From: Homoserinibacter sp. YIM 151385
Lineage (GTDB): Bacteria; Actinomycetota; Actinomycetes; Actinomycetales; Microbacteriaceae
NCBI RefSeq assembly: GCF_027912415.1
Contig: NZ_CP115175.1
Coordinates: forward strand, 372,001 to 436,000
Direction: 5' to 3'
DNA: 64,000 bases
Shown piece after piece: positions 49,257 to 57,184 of this stretch (positions are counted from its first letter, which is position 1; the number at the start of each line of letters is the position of its first letter). The notes beneath the pieces were generated by a model. It saw only the letters and a program-made list of their open reading frames with translations. It was not told the origin of the DNA and ran no database searches. Position numbers and translations under genes: made by a program.

Positions 49257-50629
49257 CCCGGGCGGGCCGTGCGCGCCGGCCGCACCTCCTCGGGCGATTT
49301 GTCGTCGCGCCACCCGCGCCAGGACGCCTGCCGGACTCGACCCTCCCGGGTGAGGCCGTGCAGCTCGACCTCGGCGACGAGCCGGGCGGAGACCCAGTTC
49401 GCATCCCGGGCGTCGGCGTCGGGCACGTCGTCGACGGGAGGCGTCTTCCGGGCGATGCGCGCGAGCCGGCGCGAGGCCTCCGCGAGGTCGCGATCGCGGA
49501 ACCCGGTGCCCACGCGGCCCGCGTAGCGCAGCTGTCCGCCGCGGGGGGTGGCGAGCAGCAGCGAGCCGATGCCGCCGTCGCGTGCGCCGCGTGCCGGGCG
49601 CCAGCCGATGACGACGACCTCCTGCGCAAGCCGGTGCGGCAGCTTCAGCCAGTCGCGCGAACGGCGTCCGGCGCGATACGGGCTGTCGGCGCGCTTCGCC
49701 ATGACGCCCTCGAGCCCGAGCTCCCGGCTGAGCGCGAGCGCCGCATCGAGGTCCTCGCCCGCATCGGGCGGCACGAGGACGGGTGCCTCGCTGCGGACCG
49801 CGGCCTCGAGCCGGGCCCGCCGCTCGTGATACGGGAGTGCGGCGATCGACTCGCCGTCGAGCTCGAGCGCATCGAAGAGGAGGAGCTGGACGGGGATGCG
49901 GCGCCGCGCCCGCTCGACCTCGCGGGGGCGCGTGAGGCCGGCCCGCTCCTGCAGCCGGGCGAAGTCGGGTCGCCCGCGGGCGTCGGGCGCGACGATCTCG
50001 CCGTCGAGGACGACATCCCCGTCCACCCGATCGGCGAGCACGGCGAGCTCGGGGAAGCGGGGGAGGAGCTCGAGCCCGTTCCGCGAGCGGAGCGACAGCT
50101 CGCCGTCGCGTACGGTCGCGATGGCACGGTAGCCGTCCCATTTCATCTCGAGGACCCAGGAGCCGTCGTCGTCGATCGACTCGGGCGTGCCGCTGCTCGC
50201 GAGCATCGGGCGGATCGACGTCGAGCCGGCGGCCGGGGCGGTGCGGGTCGGGGCCGCCCGTCGGCGGGTCCCGTGCCCGTCGGCCTCCATGAGGTGGATG
50301 AGCCAGTCGTCCCCGCGCGTGCGGATGAGCGCGTAGCGGTGCGTGCCACGGCGTCCGTGCAGCACCGCGATGACCTCGTCGTCGCGCCACTTCTCGAGCT
50401 CGATCTCGCCCTCGTCCCAGATCGCGACGCGTCCGGCGCCGTACGCGCCCGCCGGGATCTCACCCTCGAAGCGCCCGTAGTCGAGCGGGTGGTCCTCGGT
50501 CCGCACCGCGAGATGGTTCGCCGCCGGGTCCTCGGGCACGCCCTTCGGGAGCGCCCAGCTCGCGAGCACCCCGTCGTGCTCGAGCCGGAAGTCGAAGTGC
50601 AGCCGGCGCGCCTCGTGCCGCTGGATCAC
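49250..50629 (-). CDS. ligD: LigD 3'-phosphoesterase and ATP-dependent ligase part
   Basis: A 459-residue frame with the 3'-phosphoesterase domain (HEARRLHFDFRLEHDGVLASW near 5-25, HPLDYGRFEG near 47) and an ATP-dependent DNA ligase domain (nucleotidyl Lys in WVLEMKWDGYRA near 165, DGEIV, GLEGVMAKR, RDWLKLPH). Good phosphoesterase N-terminal sequence (DEQLDEYRAKRDAARTPEP) lies in the same frame upstream, back to about 50743, with no start codon. The true protein is therefore the C-terminal part of a Pol-PE-Lig LigD whose polymerase part is in another frame. It joins broken DNA ends with Ku. Confidence 0.85.
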   Translation of the reverse strand: MIQRHEARRLHFDFRLEHDGVLASWALPKGVPEDPAANHLAVRTEDHPLDYGRFEGEIPAGAYGAGRVAIWDEGEIELEKWRDDEVIAVLHGRRGTHRYALIRTRGDDWLIHLMEADGHGTRRRAAPTRTAPAAGSTSIRPMLASSGTPESIDDDGSWVLEMKWDGYRAIATVRDGELSLRSRNGLELLPRFPELAVLADRVDGDVVLDGEIVAPDARGRPDFARLQERAGLTRPREVERARRRIPVQLLLFDALELDGESIAALPYHERRARLEAAVRSEAPVLVPPDAGEDLDAALALSRELGLEGVMAKRADSPYRAGRRSRDWLKLPHRLAQEVVVIGWRPARGARDGGIGSLLLATPRGGQLRYAGRVGTGFRDRDLAEASRRLARIARKTPPVDDVPDADARDANWVSARLVAEVELHGLTREGRVRQASWRGWRDDKSPEEVRPARTARPGQ

Positions 50630-50738
50630 GAAGCGCGGTGCCGCATCCCCGCCGGCACGGCGCGCCCGGGCGGACTCGTCCCCGAAGGGCTCCGGCGTCC
50701 GTGCGGCGTCGCGCTTCGCCCGGTACTCGTCGAGCTGC

Positions 50739-51641
50739 TCATCGGGGTGGATGGCCCGCCGAGAGGTCGGCGAGCGGATCTCCTCTCCGTCGCAGGCGCC
50801 GCAGCACCTCGGGGTACTCGAGCTGCTCGAGCGAGGGCGAGGCGAGCTCGCGCCAGGTGCGCGGTGCCGCCACCGTCGGCCGCGTGCGGCCGCGCAGCGA
50901 GTACGGCGCGATCGTCGTCTTCGACGCGCTGTTCTGACTCCAGTCGACGAGCACCTTCCCGCGCCGGTCGGCCTTCCGCATCCCGCTCACGACGAGCTCC
51001 GGGCGGTCGGCCTCCAGGGCGCGCGCCAGCTCGTGCGCGAAGGCCGAGATCTGCTCGCTCGTGCGCGAGCCGTCGAGCGCCGCGTAGAGGTGCACGCCCT
51101 TGCTGCCGCTCGTCACGGGACGCGGATCGAGGCCGACGTCGCGGAGGATCGCCCGCGCGAGCCCCGCGACCTCGACGCACTCGGGCAGCCCCGCGCCCTC
51201 GCCGGGATCGAGGTCGAGCACGAGCCGGTCCGGCCTTCTCGGCGTCCCGTTCCGGCCGAAGCGCCACTGCGGAACGTGGATCTCGAGCGCCGCCATCTGA
51301 CCGAGCCAGGTGAGCGTCGCGAGGTCGTCGACGAGCGGGTACACCGCCTCGCGCTCCGTGTGCTGGATGCCGCGGCGGCGCACCCAGGCGGGCGCCGCAT
51401 CCCCGAGGTCCTTCTGGAAGAACACCTCGCCCGGCGCGTCGGCCGTGCCGACCCCGTCGACCCAGCGCTTCCGGGTCGCCGGGCGGCCGGCGATGTGGGG
51501 GAGCATCCACTCCGAGACGGAGGCGAGGTAGTCGAGCACGTCGCGCTTCGTCGTGCCGGTCTCCGGGTAGAGCACCTTGTCGAGGTTCGTGAGCTGCAGG
51601 CGATGACCGCCGACGCGCACCTCGATCCGCTGCTCGGCCAT
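50739..51641 (-). CDS. ligD: LigD primase-polymerase part, frameshifted from the rest
   Basis: A 300-residue LigD polymerase domain of the archaeo-eukaryotic primase type. It has NLDKVLYPETGTTK near 16, VFFQKDLG near 69, the metal-binding LVLDLDPGEG near 136, TSGSKGVHLYAAL near 172 and DWSQNSASKTTIAPYSLRG near 240. It fills gaps during end joining. The frame ends GHPPR-stop just where the linker to the phosphoesterase should continue as DEQLDEYRA in the +1 frame. One extra base in the GGGG run at 50744-50747 would explain the split. The ATG at 51641 lies in the ku/ligD inverted repeat. Confidence 0.85.
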   Translation of the reverse strand: MAEQRIEVRVGGHRLQLTNLDKVLYPETGTTKRDVLDYLASVSEWMLPHIAGRPATRKRWVDGVGTADAPGEVFFQKDLGDAAPAWVRRRGIQHTEREAVYPLVDDLATLTWLGQMAALEIHVPQWRFGRNGTPRRPDRLVLDLDPGEGAGLPECVEVAGLARAILRDVGLDPRPVTSGSKGVHLYAALDGSRTSEQISAFAHELARALEADRPELVVSGMRKADRRGKVLVDWSQNSASKTTIAPYSLRGRTRPTVAAPRTWRELASPSLEQLEYPEVLRRLRRRGDPLADLSAGHPPR

Positions 51642-51702
51642 GCTCCGATGTTCCTCCGAACGCCGGGTGCGGGTGGCGCGCTCGGAGGAACATCGGAGCA
51701 TG
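51639..51702. promoter_or_regulatory. 21-bp perfect inverted repeat linking ligD and ku starts
   Basis: Bases 51639-51659 are the exact reverse complement of 51682-51702, with a 22-base spacer. The outer ends of the two arms are the start codons of ligD (CAT at 51639) and ku (ATG at 51700). Each arm also carries the ribosome-binding site GGAGGA. Either a regulator dimer binds here, or each mRNA folds to hide its own start. Confidence 0.8.
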
Positions 51703-52617
51703 CGCGCGATCTGGAAGGGCTCGCTCAGCTTCGGGCTCGTCAACGTCCCGGTGAAGCTGTACTCCGCGACGGAGGACCACGACCTTCCGCTGCATCAGGT
51801 CCACGACGCGGACGGCGGCCGGATCCGGTATCAGCGCCGCTGCGAGGTGTGCGGCAAGGCCGTGGACTACGAGCACATCGACCGCGCCTACGACGACGGC
51901 GAGGAGACGGTCGTGCTGACGCGCGACGACCTCGACGCGCTGCCGGTCGAGCGGAGCCACGAGATCGACGTCGTCGAGTTCGTGCCGAGCGAGCAGATCG
52001 ACCAGATCCGACTCGACCGCAGCTACTTCCTGGCGCCGGACTCGAGCTCGATCAAGGCCTACGCGCTGCTCCGCCGCACGCTCGAGGACGCCGAGCGCAC
52101 CGCGATCGTGCACCTGGCGCTCCGGCAGCGGACGCGACTCGCCGCCCTGCGCGTCCACGGCGACGTGCTCCTGCTCCAGACGCTCCTGTGGGACGACGAG
52201 GTCCGGGAGGCGGCCTTCCCGGCGCTCGACGAGCACCCCCGGATCAGCCAGAAGGAGCGCGAGATGTCGCGGCAGCTCATCGAGAGCTTCGCCTCGGACT
52301 TCAGCCCGGAGCGCTTCACCGACGAGTACCAGGAGCAGCTGCGCAAGCTCGTCGATGCGAAGCTCGAGCAGGGCGAGTCGATCGACACGGACGCGACCTT
52401 CGGCGCCGCGGACGACGAGGGCGGCGAGGTGCTCGACCTCATGGAGGCGCTCAAGCGGAGCGTCGAGTCGCGACGCTCGAGCGCGAAGCAGAAGCCCGCT
52501 CAGACGCGAAAGCCCGCCGCGTCGCAGACGAGCCCGGCGACGACGGCCACCGCCAAGAAGCCGGCCGCGAAGAAGGCCCCGGCGAAGGCGAAGTCCGCGC
52601 GGAAGCGCGCGAGCTGA
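51700..52617 (+). CDS. ku: Ku homodimer protein, non-homologous end joining
   Basis: A 305-residue bacterial Ku that rings DNA ends and recruits LigD. It has the N-terminal MRAIWKGSLSFGLVNVPVKL, the zinc-like CEVCGK near 50, and SQKEREMSRQLIESF near 190, followed by a Lys/Ala-rich tail (KKPAAKKAPAKAKSARKRAS) typical of actinobacterial Ku, which adds DNA contacts. The ATG at 51700 follows GGAGGA at a good distance; both are inside the shared inverted repeat. It is divergent from ligD. Confidence 0.95.
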   Translation: MRAIWKGSLSFGLVNVPVKLYSATEDHDLPLHQVHDADGGRIRYQRRCEVCGKAVDYEHIDRAYDDGEETVVLTRDDLDALPVERSHEIDVVEFVPSEQIDQIRLDRSYFLAPDSSSIKAYALLRRTLEDAERTAIVHLALRQRTRLAALRVHGDVLLLQTLLWDDEVREAAFPALDEHPRISQKEREMSRQLIESFASDFSPERFTDEYQEQLRKLVDAKLEQGESIDTDATFGAADDEGGEVLDLMEALKRSVESRRSSAKQKPAQTRKPAASQTSPATTATAKKPAAKKAPAKAKSARKRAS

Positions 52618-52628
52618 CCCGCGGGCCG

Positions 52629-52719
52629 CCGTCGGAAACTCAGGAGTCCTCCGCCGGCGCATCCCGTCGCCCGTCGAGGTGGACACGCGGCTCGCCGCGG
52701 AGTCCTGAGTTTCCGACGG
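52629..52719. repeat. 17-bp inverted repeat between ku and convergent gene
   Basis: CCGTCGGAAACTCAGGA (52629-52645) and its exact complement (52703-52719) flank 57 bases that also show partial pairing (CCGC/GCGG next to the arms). It may be a bidirectional terminator or a small interspersed element. The arm is less GC-rich than the surroundings. Confidence 0.55.
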
Positions 52720-52729
52720 GGGCCGGGAC

Positions 52730-52996
52730 TCAGTGGTCGCGGAGCATGCGGACCAGGTCCGCCTTGCGCGCGTCGGAGTAGCCGGAGAGGCCGAGCTCCT
52801 TCGCGCGGGACCGGAGATCCGCGACCGTCCAGTCCTCGTAGGAGGCGGACTCGCCACCGCGCTCGCCCACCTTCGAGCGTCCCTCGGCGGCCGCGGCGTT
52901 CGAGATGCGCGCGGCCTTCTCCTTCGAGGCGCCGTCGTCGCGGAGCTTCTCGTAGAGCTCCGGGTCCTTGAGGCTCGCGTTCTTCTTCCCGGGCAT
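52730..52996 (-). CDS. small protein with DUF7218-like N-terminus and SAP/Rho-N-like end
   Basis: An 88-residue protein. MPGKKNASLKDPELYEKLRDDG and SKEKAARISNAAA at the start are typical of a short conserved actinobacterial module (called DUF7218 from memory). The last 40 residues (WTVADLRSRAKELGLSGYSDARKADLVRML) match the helix-extended-helix of SAP or Rho N-terminal domains, which bind nucleic acid. The ATG at 52996 follows GGGAGGGAG. Its position next to ku/ligD hints at a DNA-related role, but this is only context. Confidence 0.7.
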   Translation of the reverse strand: MPGKKNASLKDPELYEKLRDDGASKEKAARISNAAAAEGRSKVGERGGESASYEDWTVADLRSRAKELGLSGYSDARKADLVRMLRDH

Positions 52997-53126
52997 GTCA
53001 GCTCCCTCCCGCCGGATGCCGGCTGCATCCGGACGCATCCGACGGTCACGCTACGCGCGCCGGTTTCGCGCGGCGTCGATCCTCAGGCGATAATCATGAC
53101 GCGCGCGGATCACGAGGAGGTCGGGC

Positions 53127-53456
53127 ATGGGCAAGCTCATCTACGGGGGTCTCAAGAACGAGATCGCCATGGACGACCGCGTGCTCGCCCACGTGCAGGC
53201 GGTGGTCTCGTCGAAGCTGCGCCGCGGCGAGGGCTTCTTCCTCAACTGGAAGGACGATCCGGCGATCGGCGACGGGCGCAGCGCCGTGTGGATCGGGCCG
53301 GGCGTGCCGATCCTCTTCAAGTACTTCGGCGGGCGCGCGATCGAGCTCAACCGCTCGTGGCTCGAGCAGCTGACCCAGTCGGCGAACAGCAACGGCGGCA
53401 TGCAGCTCGTCGACGAGCCGTCGATCTCGGCGGTCTCGCCGCTCACGCAGGACTAG
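53127..53456 (+). CDS. DUF7882-like protein
   Basis: A 109-residue protein beginning MGKLIYGGLKNEIAMDDRVLAH and containing FFLNWKDDPAIGDGRSAVWIGPG and LFKYFGGRAIELNRSWLEQL. This pattern is very common in Microbacteriaceae, and such proteins have sometimes been labelled DNA ligase without support. No catalytic motif is seen. GATAAT at 53089-53094 and GAGGAGG at 53114-53120 give a clear promoter and ribosome-binding site. Confidence 0.75.
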   Translation: MGKLIYGGLKNEIAMDDRVLAHVQAVVSSKLRRGEGFFLNWKDDPAIGDGRSAVWIGPGVPILFKYFGGRAIELNRSWLEQLTQSANSNGGMQLVDEPSISAVSPLTQD

Positions 53457-54439
53457 CCGAGCTCGCGCGCCTCGCGCCGGATCCTGGCGCTCTCCTCGAT
53501 GTCGGCGCGCTGCTGCCGCGCGATCATGTGCAGCCGGGTCGTGTCGCGGACCGGCAGCCCGGTGTGCTCTTCCGCGTCCTCGTCGTCGAGGAGGCGCGCG
53601 AGGCGGATGATCTCGCCGTCGATCTCGGCACCGAGGACCACCGACAGGTTGCTGACGTAGAGCCAGAGCAGTGCGACGAGCCCGAGGCCCAGCCCGCCGT
53701 AGATCGAGGAGTAGCCGCCGATGAGGACCGCGTAGGCGGCGAAGCCGGTGGTGGCGACCGCCCAGAGCCCGAGCGAGACGAGCGCCCCGGACGTCGCGTA
53801 GCGGCGACCCGGGAGGCGCACGTTCGGGGCGACGCCGTGCAGGAGCGAGAGGATCGAGAGCAGCGCCACCGGCAGGAGCGCCCACCGCGCGACGCTCCAC
53901 ACGCCCGTCGCGAGCGGGTCCCAGCCGCGTCCGCCGCTGATGGAGTCGGCGGCGGCCGGCGTGATGAGCAGGCTCGCGGCGACGACCGCGCCGAGCGCGA
54001 TGAGGACCGCCGCGAGCAGCAGCATCGTCCCCCGGAAGCGCCAGAGCTGCCGCCCCTCGTGCGCCTCGTGGACGGTGTTGACGGCCCGGCCGAAGGCGGT
54101 CGCGTAGCCGGAGACGCTCCAGAGCAGGAGCACGAGCCCCACCGCCAGGCCGAGCCCCGGGTTGCGGAGGCCGAGGAGCTCGCCGACCGCGCCCTCGACG
54201 GCCGTGGCGCCGGCATCCCCCGCGAAGGTGCCGATGAGGCTCGAGAGCTCCCTGGTGGCACGGTCGCGATCCTGCGCGAGCGCGAACCCGGAGACGACGA
54301 CGAGGGTCGCGGGGAGGGCGCTCAGCGTCGCGAAGAAGGTGAGGGCCGCGGCCGCGTCGAGCCCCCGGTGCCGGAGGAACCCGTGCGCGGCACGACGCAG
54401 CACGGCGCGGCGCGCGCCGCGAGGGAGCCGTCGCCGCAT
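53453..54439 (-). CDS. YihY/BrkB family membrane protein
   Basis: A 328-residue inner-membrane protein with about six spans. The YihY landmarks are RRAAHGFLRHRGLDAAAALTFFATLSALPA near the start and GGYSSIYGGLGLGLVALLWLYVSNLSVVLGAEID near 230-263. Once described as RNase BN, the family has no proven enzymatic role. The ATG at 54439 shares one base with the upstream stop (TGATG). The C-terminal 50 residues are charged and cytosolic. Confidence 0.88.
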   Translation of the reverse strand: MRRRLPRGARRAVLRRAAHGFLRHRGLDAAAALTFFATLSALPATLVVVSGFALAQDRDRATRELSSLIGTFAGDAGATAVEGAVGELLGLRNPGLGLAVGLVLLLWSVSGYATAFGRAVNTVHEAHEGRQLWRFRGTMLLLAAVLIALGAVVAASLLITPAAADSISGGRGWDPLATGVWSVARWALLPVALLSILSLLHGVAPNVRLPGRRYATSGALVSLGLWAVATTGFAAYAVLIGGYSSIYGGLGLGLVALLWLYVSNLSVVLGAEIDGEIIRLARLLDDEDAEEHTGLPVRDTTRLHMIARQQRADIEESARIRREARELG

Positions 54440-54930
54440 CAGCCGCGCCGCCGCCGGGCGAATGCGGGCAGCGTGCGCCACACCAGCACGATGACGAGGA
54501 GCGCCGCCGCACCGGCGACGACTCCCGCGACGCGGCCCGCGACGACGTCGAAGATGAGCATCGCGGTTCCGGCGAGAAGCAGCGCGACGGCCGCGAGCGT
54601 GATCTGCAGGACGATGTCGGCGATGTCCACGATGCCCTCCTTCGCGCGGCGGCGGAAGAGCGAGCGGTGGAGGCTCACGGGTGCGAGGGCGAGCACGGTG
54701 GCGAGCACGGCGAGCACCACGAGCACGAGATACGTGACGACCTGCACCCCGTCAAGGTCGGCGAAGCGGGGCTGGAAGGCGAGCGCGAGGAGGAATCCGG
54801 TGAGGATCTGCGTGCCCGTCTGCGTGACGCGGAGCTCCTGCAGGATCTCGGTCCAGTTCCGATCGAGCCGCTCGCCCTGCGTCTCGTCCCGGCCGTCGCC
54901 CGGCACGGCGTCCACGCGATCCTCGGCCAT
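54439..54930 (-). CDS. DUF6328 family membrane protein
   Basis: A 163-residue protein. After an acidic N-terminus, LDRNWTEILQELRVTQTGTQILTGFLLALAFQPRF (near 23-57) is the hallmark of DUF6328. About four membrane spans follow, with a basic loop LHRSLFRRRAKEG. It is co-transcribed with the BrkB gene. Minus-strand TACGAT (54937-54942) is 6 bases before the ATG. Function unknown. Confidence 0.85.
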   Translation of the reverse strand: MAEDRVDAVPGDGRDETQGERLDRNWTEILQELRVTQTGTQILTGFLLALAFQPRFADLDGVQVVTYLVLVVLAVLATVLALAPVSLHRSLFRRRAKEGIVDIADIVLQITLAAVALLLAGTAMLIFDVVAGRVAGVVAGAAALLVIVLVWRTLPAFARRRRG

Positions 54931-54968
54931 CACGGAATCGTACCGTCGGCCGCGCCTAGGCTGGGCGG

Positions 54969-56387
54969 ATGGACGAGGCCCTGCCAGCTGACGCACTGCT
55001 CGTGGAGCTCCGCACCCGGCTCGGGGACGCCGTCTCGGTGGACCCTGCCGTGCTCGAGCAGGCGCGTGCCGATCGCTCCGGGCACCGCTCTGGCGCGGCG
55101 CCGCTCGCGCTCGTGGAGGCGCGCTCGATCGACGACGTGCAGGAGACGATGCGCTTCGCGAGCCGGCACCGGATCCCGGTGGTGCCGCGCGGCGCCGGCA
55201 CCGGGCTCGCGGGCGGCGCGATCGGCTCGGGCGGGGAGCTGGTGCTGTCCCTCGCCCGCATGGACCGCATCCTCGAGGTCTCGGTGGAGGACGAGCTCGC
55301 CGTCGTCGAGCCGGGTGTCGTCAACGGCGATCTCGACCGGGCGCTCGAGGCGACGGGGCTCTGGTTCGCGCCCGATCCGGCGAGCCGCGCGATCTCGACG
55401 ATCGGCGGCAACATCGCGACGAACGCGGGCGGGCTGCTCTGCGTGAAGTACGGGGTCACGCGCGAGGCGGTGCTCGGGCTCCGCGCGGTGCTCGCCGACG
55501 GCTCGCTGCTCGAGACCGGCCGCCGCACCGTGAAGGGCGTCACGGGTCTCGACCTCACGGCCCTGCTCGTCGGCTCCGAGGGCACGCTGGCCGTGATCGT
55601 CGAGGCGACCGTGCGGCTCCGTCGGCGGCCCGCGGGCGGCGTGTCGACCCTCGTGGCGGGCTTCGCCGACGCACCCGCTGCGGCGGACGCGGCATCCCGC
55701 ATCATGGCGGCCGGCGCCCGCCCCGCGGTCATGGAGCTGCTCGATGCGCCTGCCGTCCGCGCGATCGCCGAGCTCTTCGCCGCCCGCGGCGAGGCCGGCC
55801 TCCTGCCGTCGCTGGGCCTCGGCGGTGAGGATGCGGTCCTCCTGGTGCAGGCGGACGGCCGGGATGCGGCGGCCGAGATCGAGGCGATCCGCGCGGTGCT
55901 CGAGGCGGGCGGCGCCTCGACGCGCCGGACCGACGACCCGGCGGAGGGGGAGCGGCTCTTCACGGTCCGACGAGCATTCCACCCGGCGATGGAGCGCCGC
56001 GGGACGGTCCTCATCGAGGACGTCTCGGTGCCGCGGAGCCGGCTCGGCGAGATGCTCGCACGGGTCGAGGAGATCGGCCGCCGACACGGCATCGCGATCC
56101 CGACGGTCGCGCACGCGGGCGACGGCAATCTGCACCCGAACCTGGTGGTGCCGCACGGCATGTCGAGCGGATCCGAGGAGGTGCCGTCCGCGATCTGGGC
56201 GGCGGCGGACGAGCTGTTCCGCGCCTGCCTCGAGCTCGGCGGGACGCTCACGGGCGAGCACGGCGTGGGCATCCTGAAGCGGCGCTGGCTCGAGGAGGAG
56301 CTCGGCGCCTCGCAGCTCGCGCTGCAGCGTCGGGTGAAGGCGGCCTTCGACCCGCTCGGCATCCTCAATCCGGGGAAGGCCATCTGA
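54969..56387 (+). CDS. FAD-linked oxidase, glycolate/D-lactate dehydrogenase-like
   Basis: A 472-residue protein of the GlcD/vanillyl-alcohol-oxidase fold. The FAD-binding PCMH domain has RHRIPVVPRGAGTGLAGGAI near 59-78, ISTIGGNIATNAGGLLCVKYG near 141-161 and VGSEGTLAVIVEATVRL near 203. The C-terminal cap has IPTVAHAGDGNLHPNL near 378 and GEHGVGILKRRWL near 430, with metal- and substrate-binding His. D-lactate or glycolate are the likely substrates. The ATG is 6 bases after TAGGCT (54957-54962). Confidence 0.9.
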   Translation: MDEALPADALLVELRTRLGDAVSVDPAVLEQARADRSGHRSGAAPLALVEARSIDDVQETMRFASRHRIPVVPRGAGTGLAGGAIGSGGELVLSLARMDRILEVSVEDELAVVEPGVVNGDLDRALEATGLWFAPDPASRAISTIGGNIATNAGGLLCVKYGVTREAVLGLRAVLADGSLLETGRRTVKGVTGLDLTALLVGSEGTLAVIVEATVRLRRRPAGGVSTLVAGFADAPAAADAASRIMAAGARPAVMELLDAPAVRAIAELFAARGEAGLLPSLGLGGEDAVLLVQADGRDAAAEIEAIRAVLEAGGASTRRTDDPAEGERLFTVRRAFHPAMERRGTVLIEDVSVPRSRLGEMLARVEEIGRRHGIAIPTVAHAGDGNLHPNLVVPHGMSSGSEEVPSAIWAAADELFRACLELGGTLTGEHGVGILKRRWLEEELGASQLALQRRVKAAFDPLGILNPGKAI

Positions 56388-56463
56388 AAGGTTCCTGAGC
56401 GCGGAATACGAACCCGGGGTCTCCCGTTGCATGCTGGTGACAGAGGGGATCCCAGACCCGGTT

Positions 56464-57075
56464 ATGACTCAGATCACGCACCACCAGGCATCTGCCGTCC
56501 GCGGCTTCGCACAGCGTCCGCAGGCGGGTCAGCTCCGCATCCGCCCGACGCTCCGCGGCCGCGGCTTCGTCGTCGGCGTCGTCGACGCGAACGGCCCCGA
56601 GACCGTCGGCTTCACGCGCGGCGACCGCGTCGCCTGGCGCGATCAGGGCGGCGAGCTCGAGCAGCTCCTCCTTCTCGATCACCGCGATGTGCTCGGGGTG
56701 CCCGGCTGGATCTCCGACGAGCAGGTGGTCTCGTATCTCGGCCCCGGACTCATCGCCCGCGCGCTGCTCCGGGCCTCTCGCCCCGTGCACCGCGGCGAGG
56801 GCGTCATGGTGCAGTCGAGCGACCCGGTCGTCGCGGATGCCGTGGGCGCCTGGGCCGCCTCGATGGGCGCGCGGATCGTCGACGACGGCGCGGCGCTCGT
56901 GCTGTCGTACGCGCCGGCGGGGCGTCGTCGCCCGTCCAGCCATGGTCGGCTCGCGCAGGCCGCCGTCGAGGTGTTCCAGGCGATCCGCTCTGGCGTCTTC
57001 GAGCAGGTGCCCCTGGCGCGCTCCGCCCGCGCGGGCCGCGGCGCGCGCGTCGCGACCGCGGTCGACGCCGCCTAG
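56464..57075 (+). CDS. short quinone-oxidoreductase-like MDR protein
   Basis: About 203 residues. PETVGFTRGDRVAWRDQGG, ARALLRASRPVHRGEGVMVQ and VADAVGAWAASMGARIVDDG follow the catalytic-domain end and start of the NADPH-binding domain of quinone oxidoreductases (family length about 325). VEVFQAIRSGVFEQVPLARSA resembles the family C-terminus. The middle of the nucleotide domain is missing, and no GxGxxG motif is visible. It may be a diverged remnant or a scaffold-like relative. An in-frame ATG at 56431 is an alternative start. Confidence 0.55.
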   Translation: MTQITHHQASAVRGFAQRPQAGQLRIRPTLRGRGFVVGVVDANGPETVGFTRGDRVAWRDQGGELEQLLLLDHRDVLGVPGWISDEQVVSYLGPGLIARALLRASRPVHRGEGVMVQSSDPVVADAVGAWAASMGARIVDDGAALVLSYAPAGRRRPSSHGRLAQAAVEVFQAIRSGVFEQVPLARSARAGRGARVATAVDAA

Positions 57076-57139
57076 GCGCCGGCCCCGGCCGACGTCGCGT
57101 CGGACCGCTGCGTCAGGGCGCCGAACCTAGACTGTCCTC

Positions 57140-57184
57140 ATGCTCGACGCCTCGACGCGCCGCACGCGGAGCGCGGCGGCATGA
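57140..57184 (+). CDS. 14-residue leader ORF coupled to next gene
   Basis: ATG at 57140 lies exactly 6 bases after TAGACT (57128-57133), so it is the predicted leaderless start. The frame encodes MLDASTRRTRSAAA and stops at 57182-57184, overlapping the ATG of the membrane gene (ATGA). It probably exists to deliver ribosomes to the next start; a function for the peptide is not implied. Confidence 0.45.
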   Translation: MLDASTRRTRSAAA

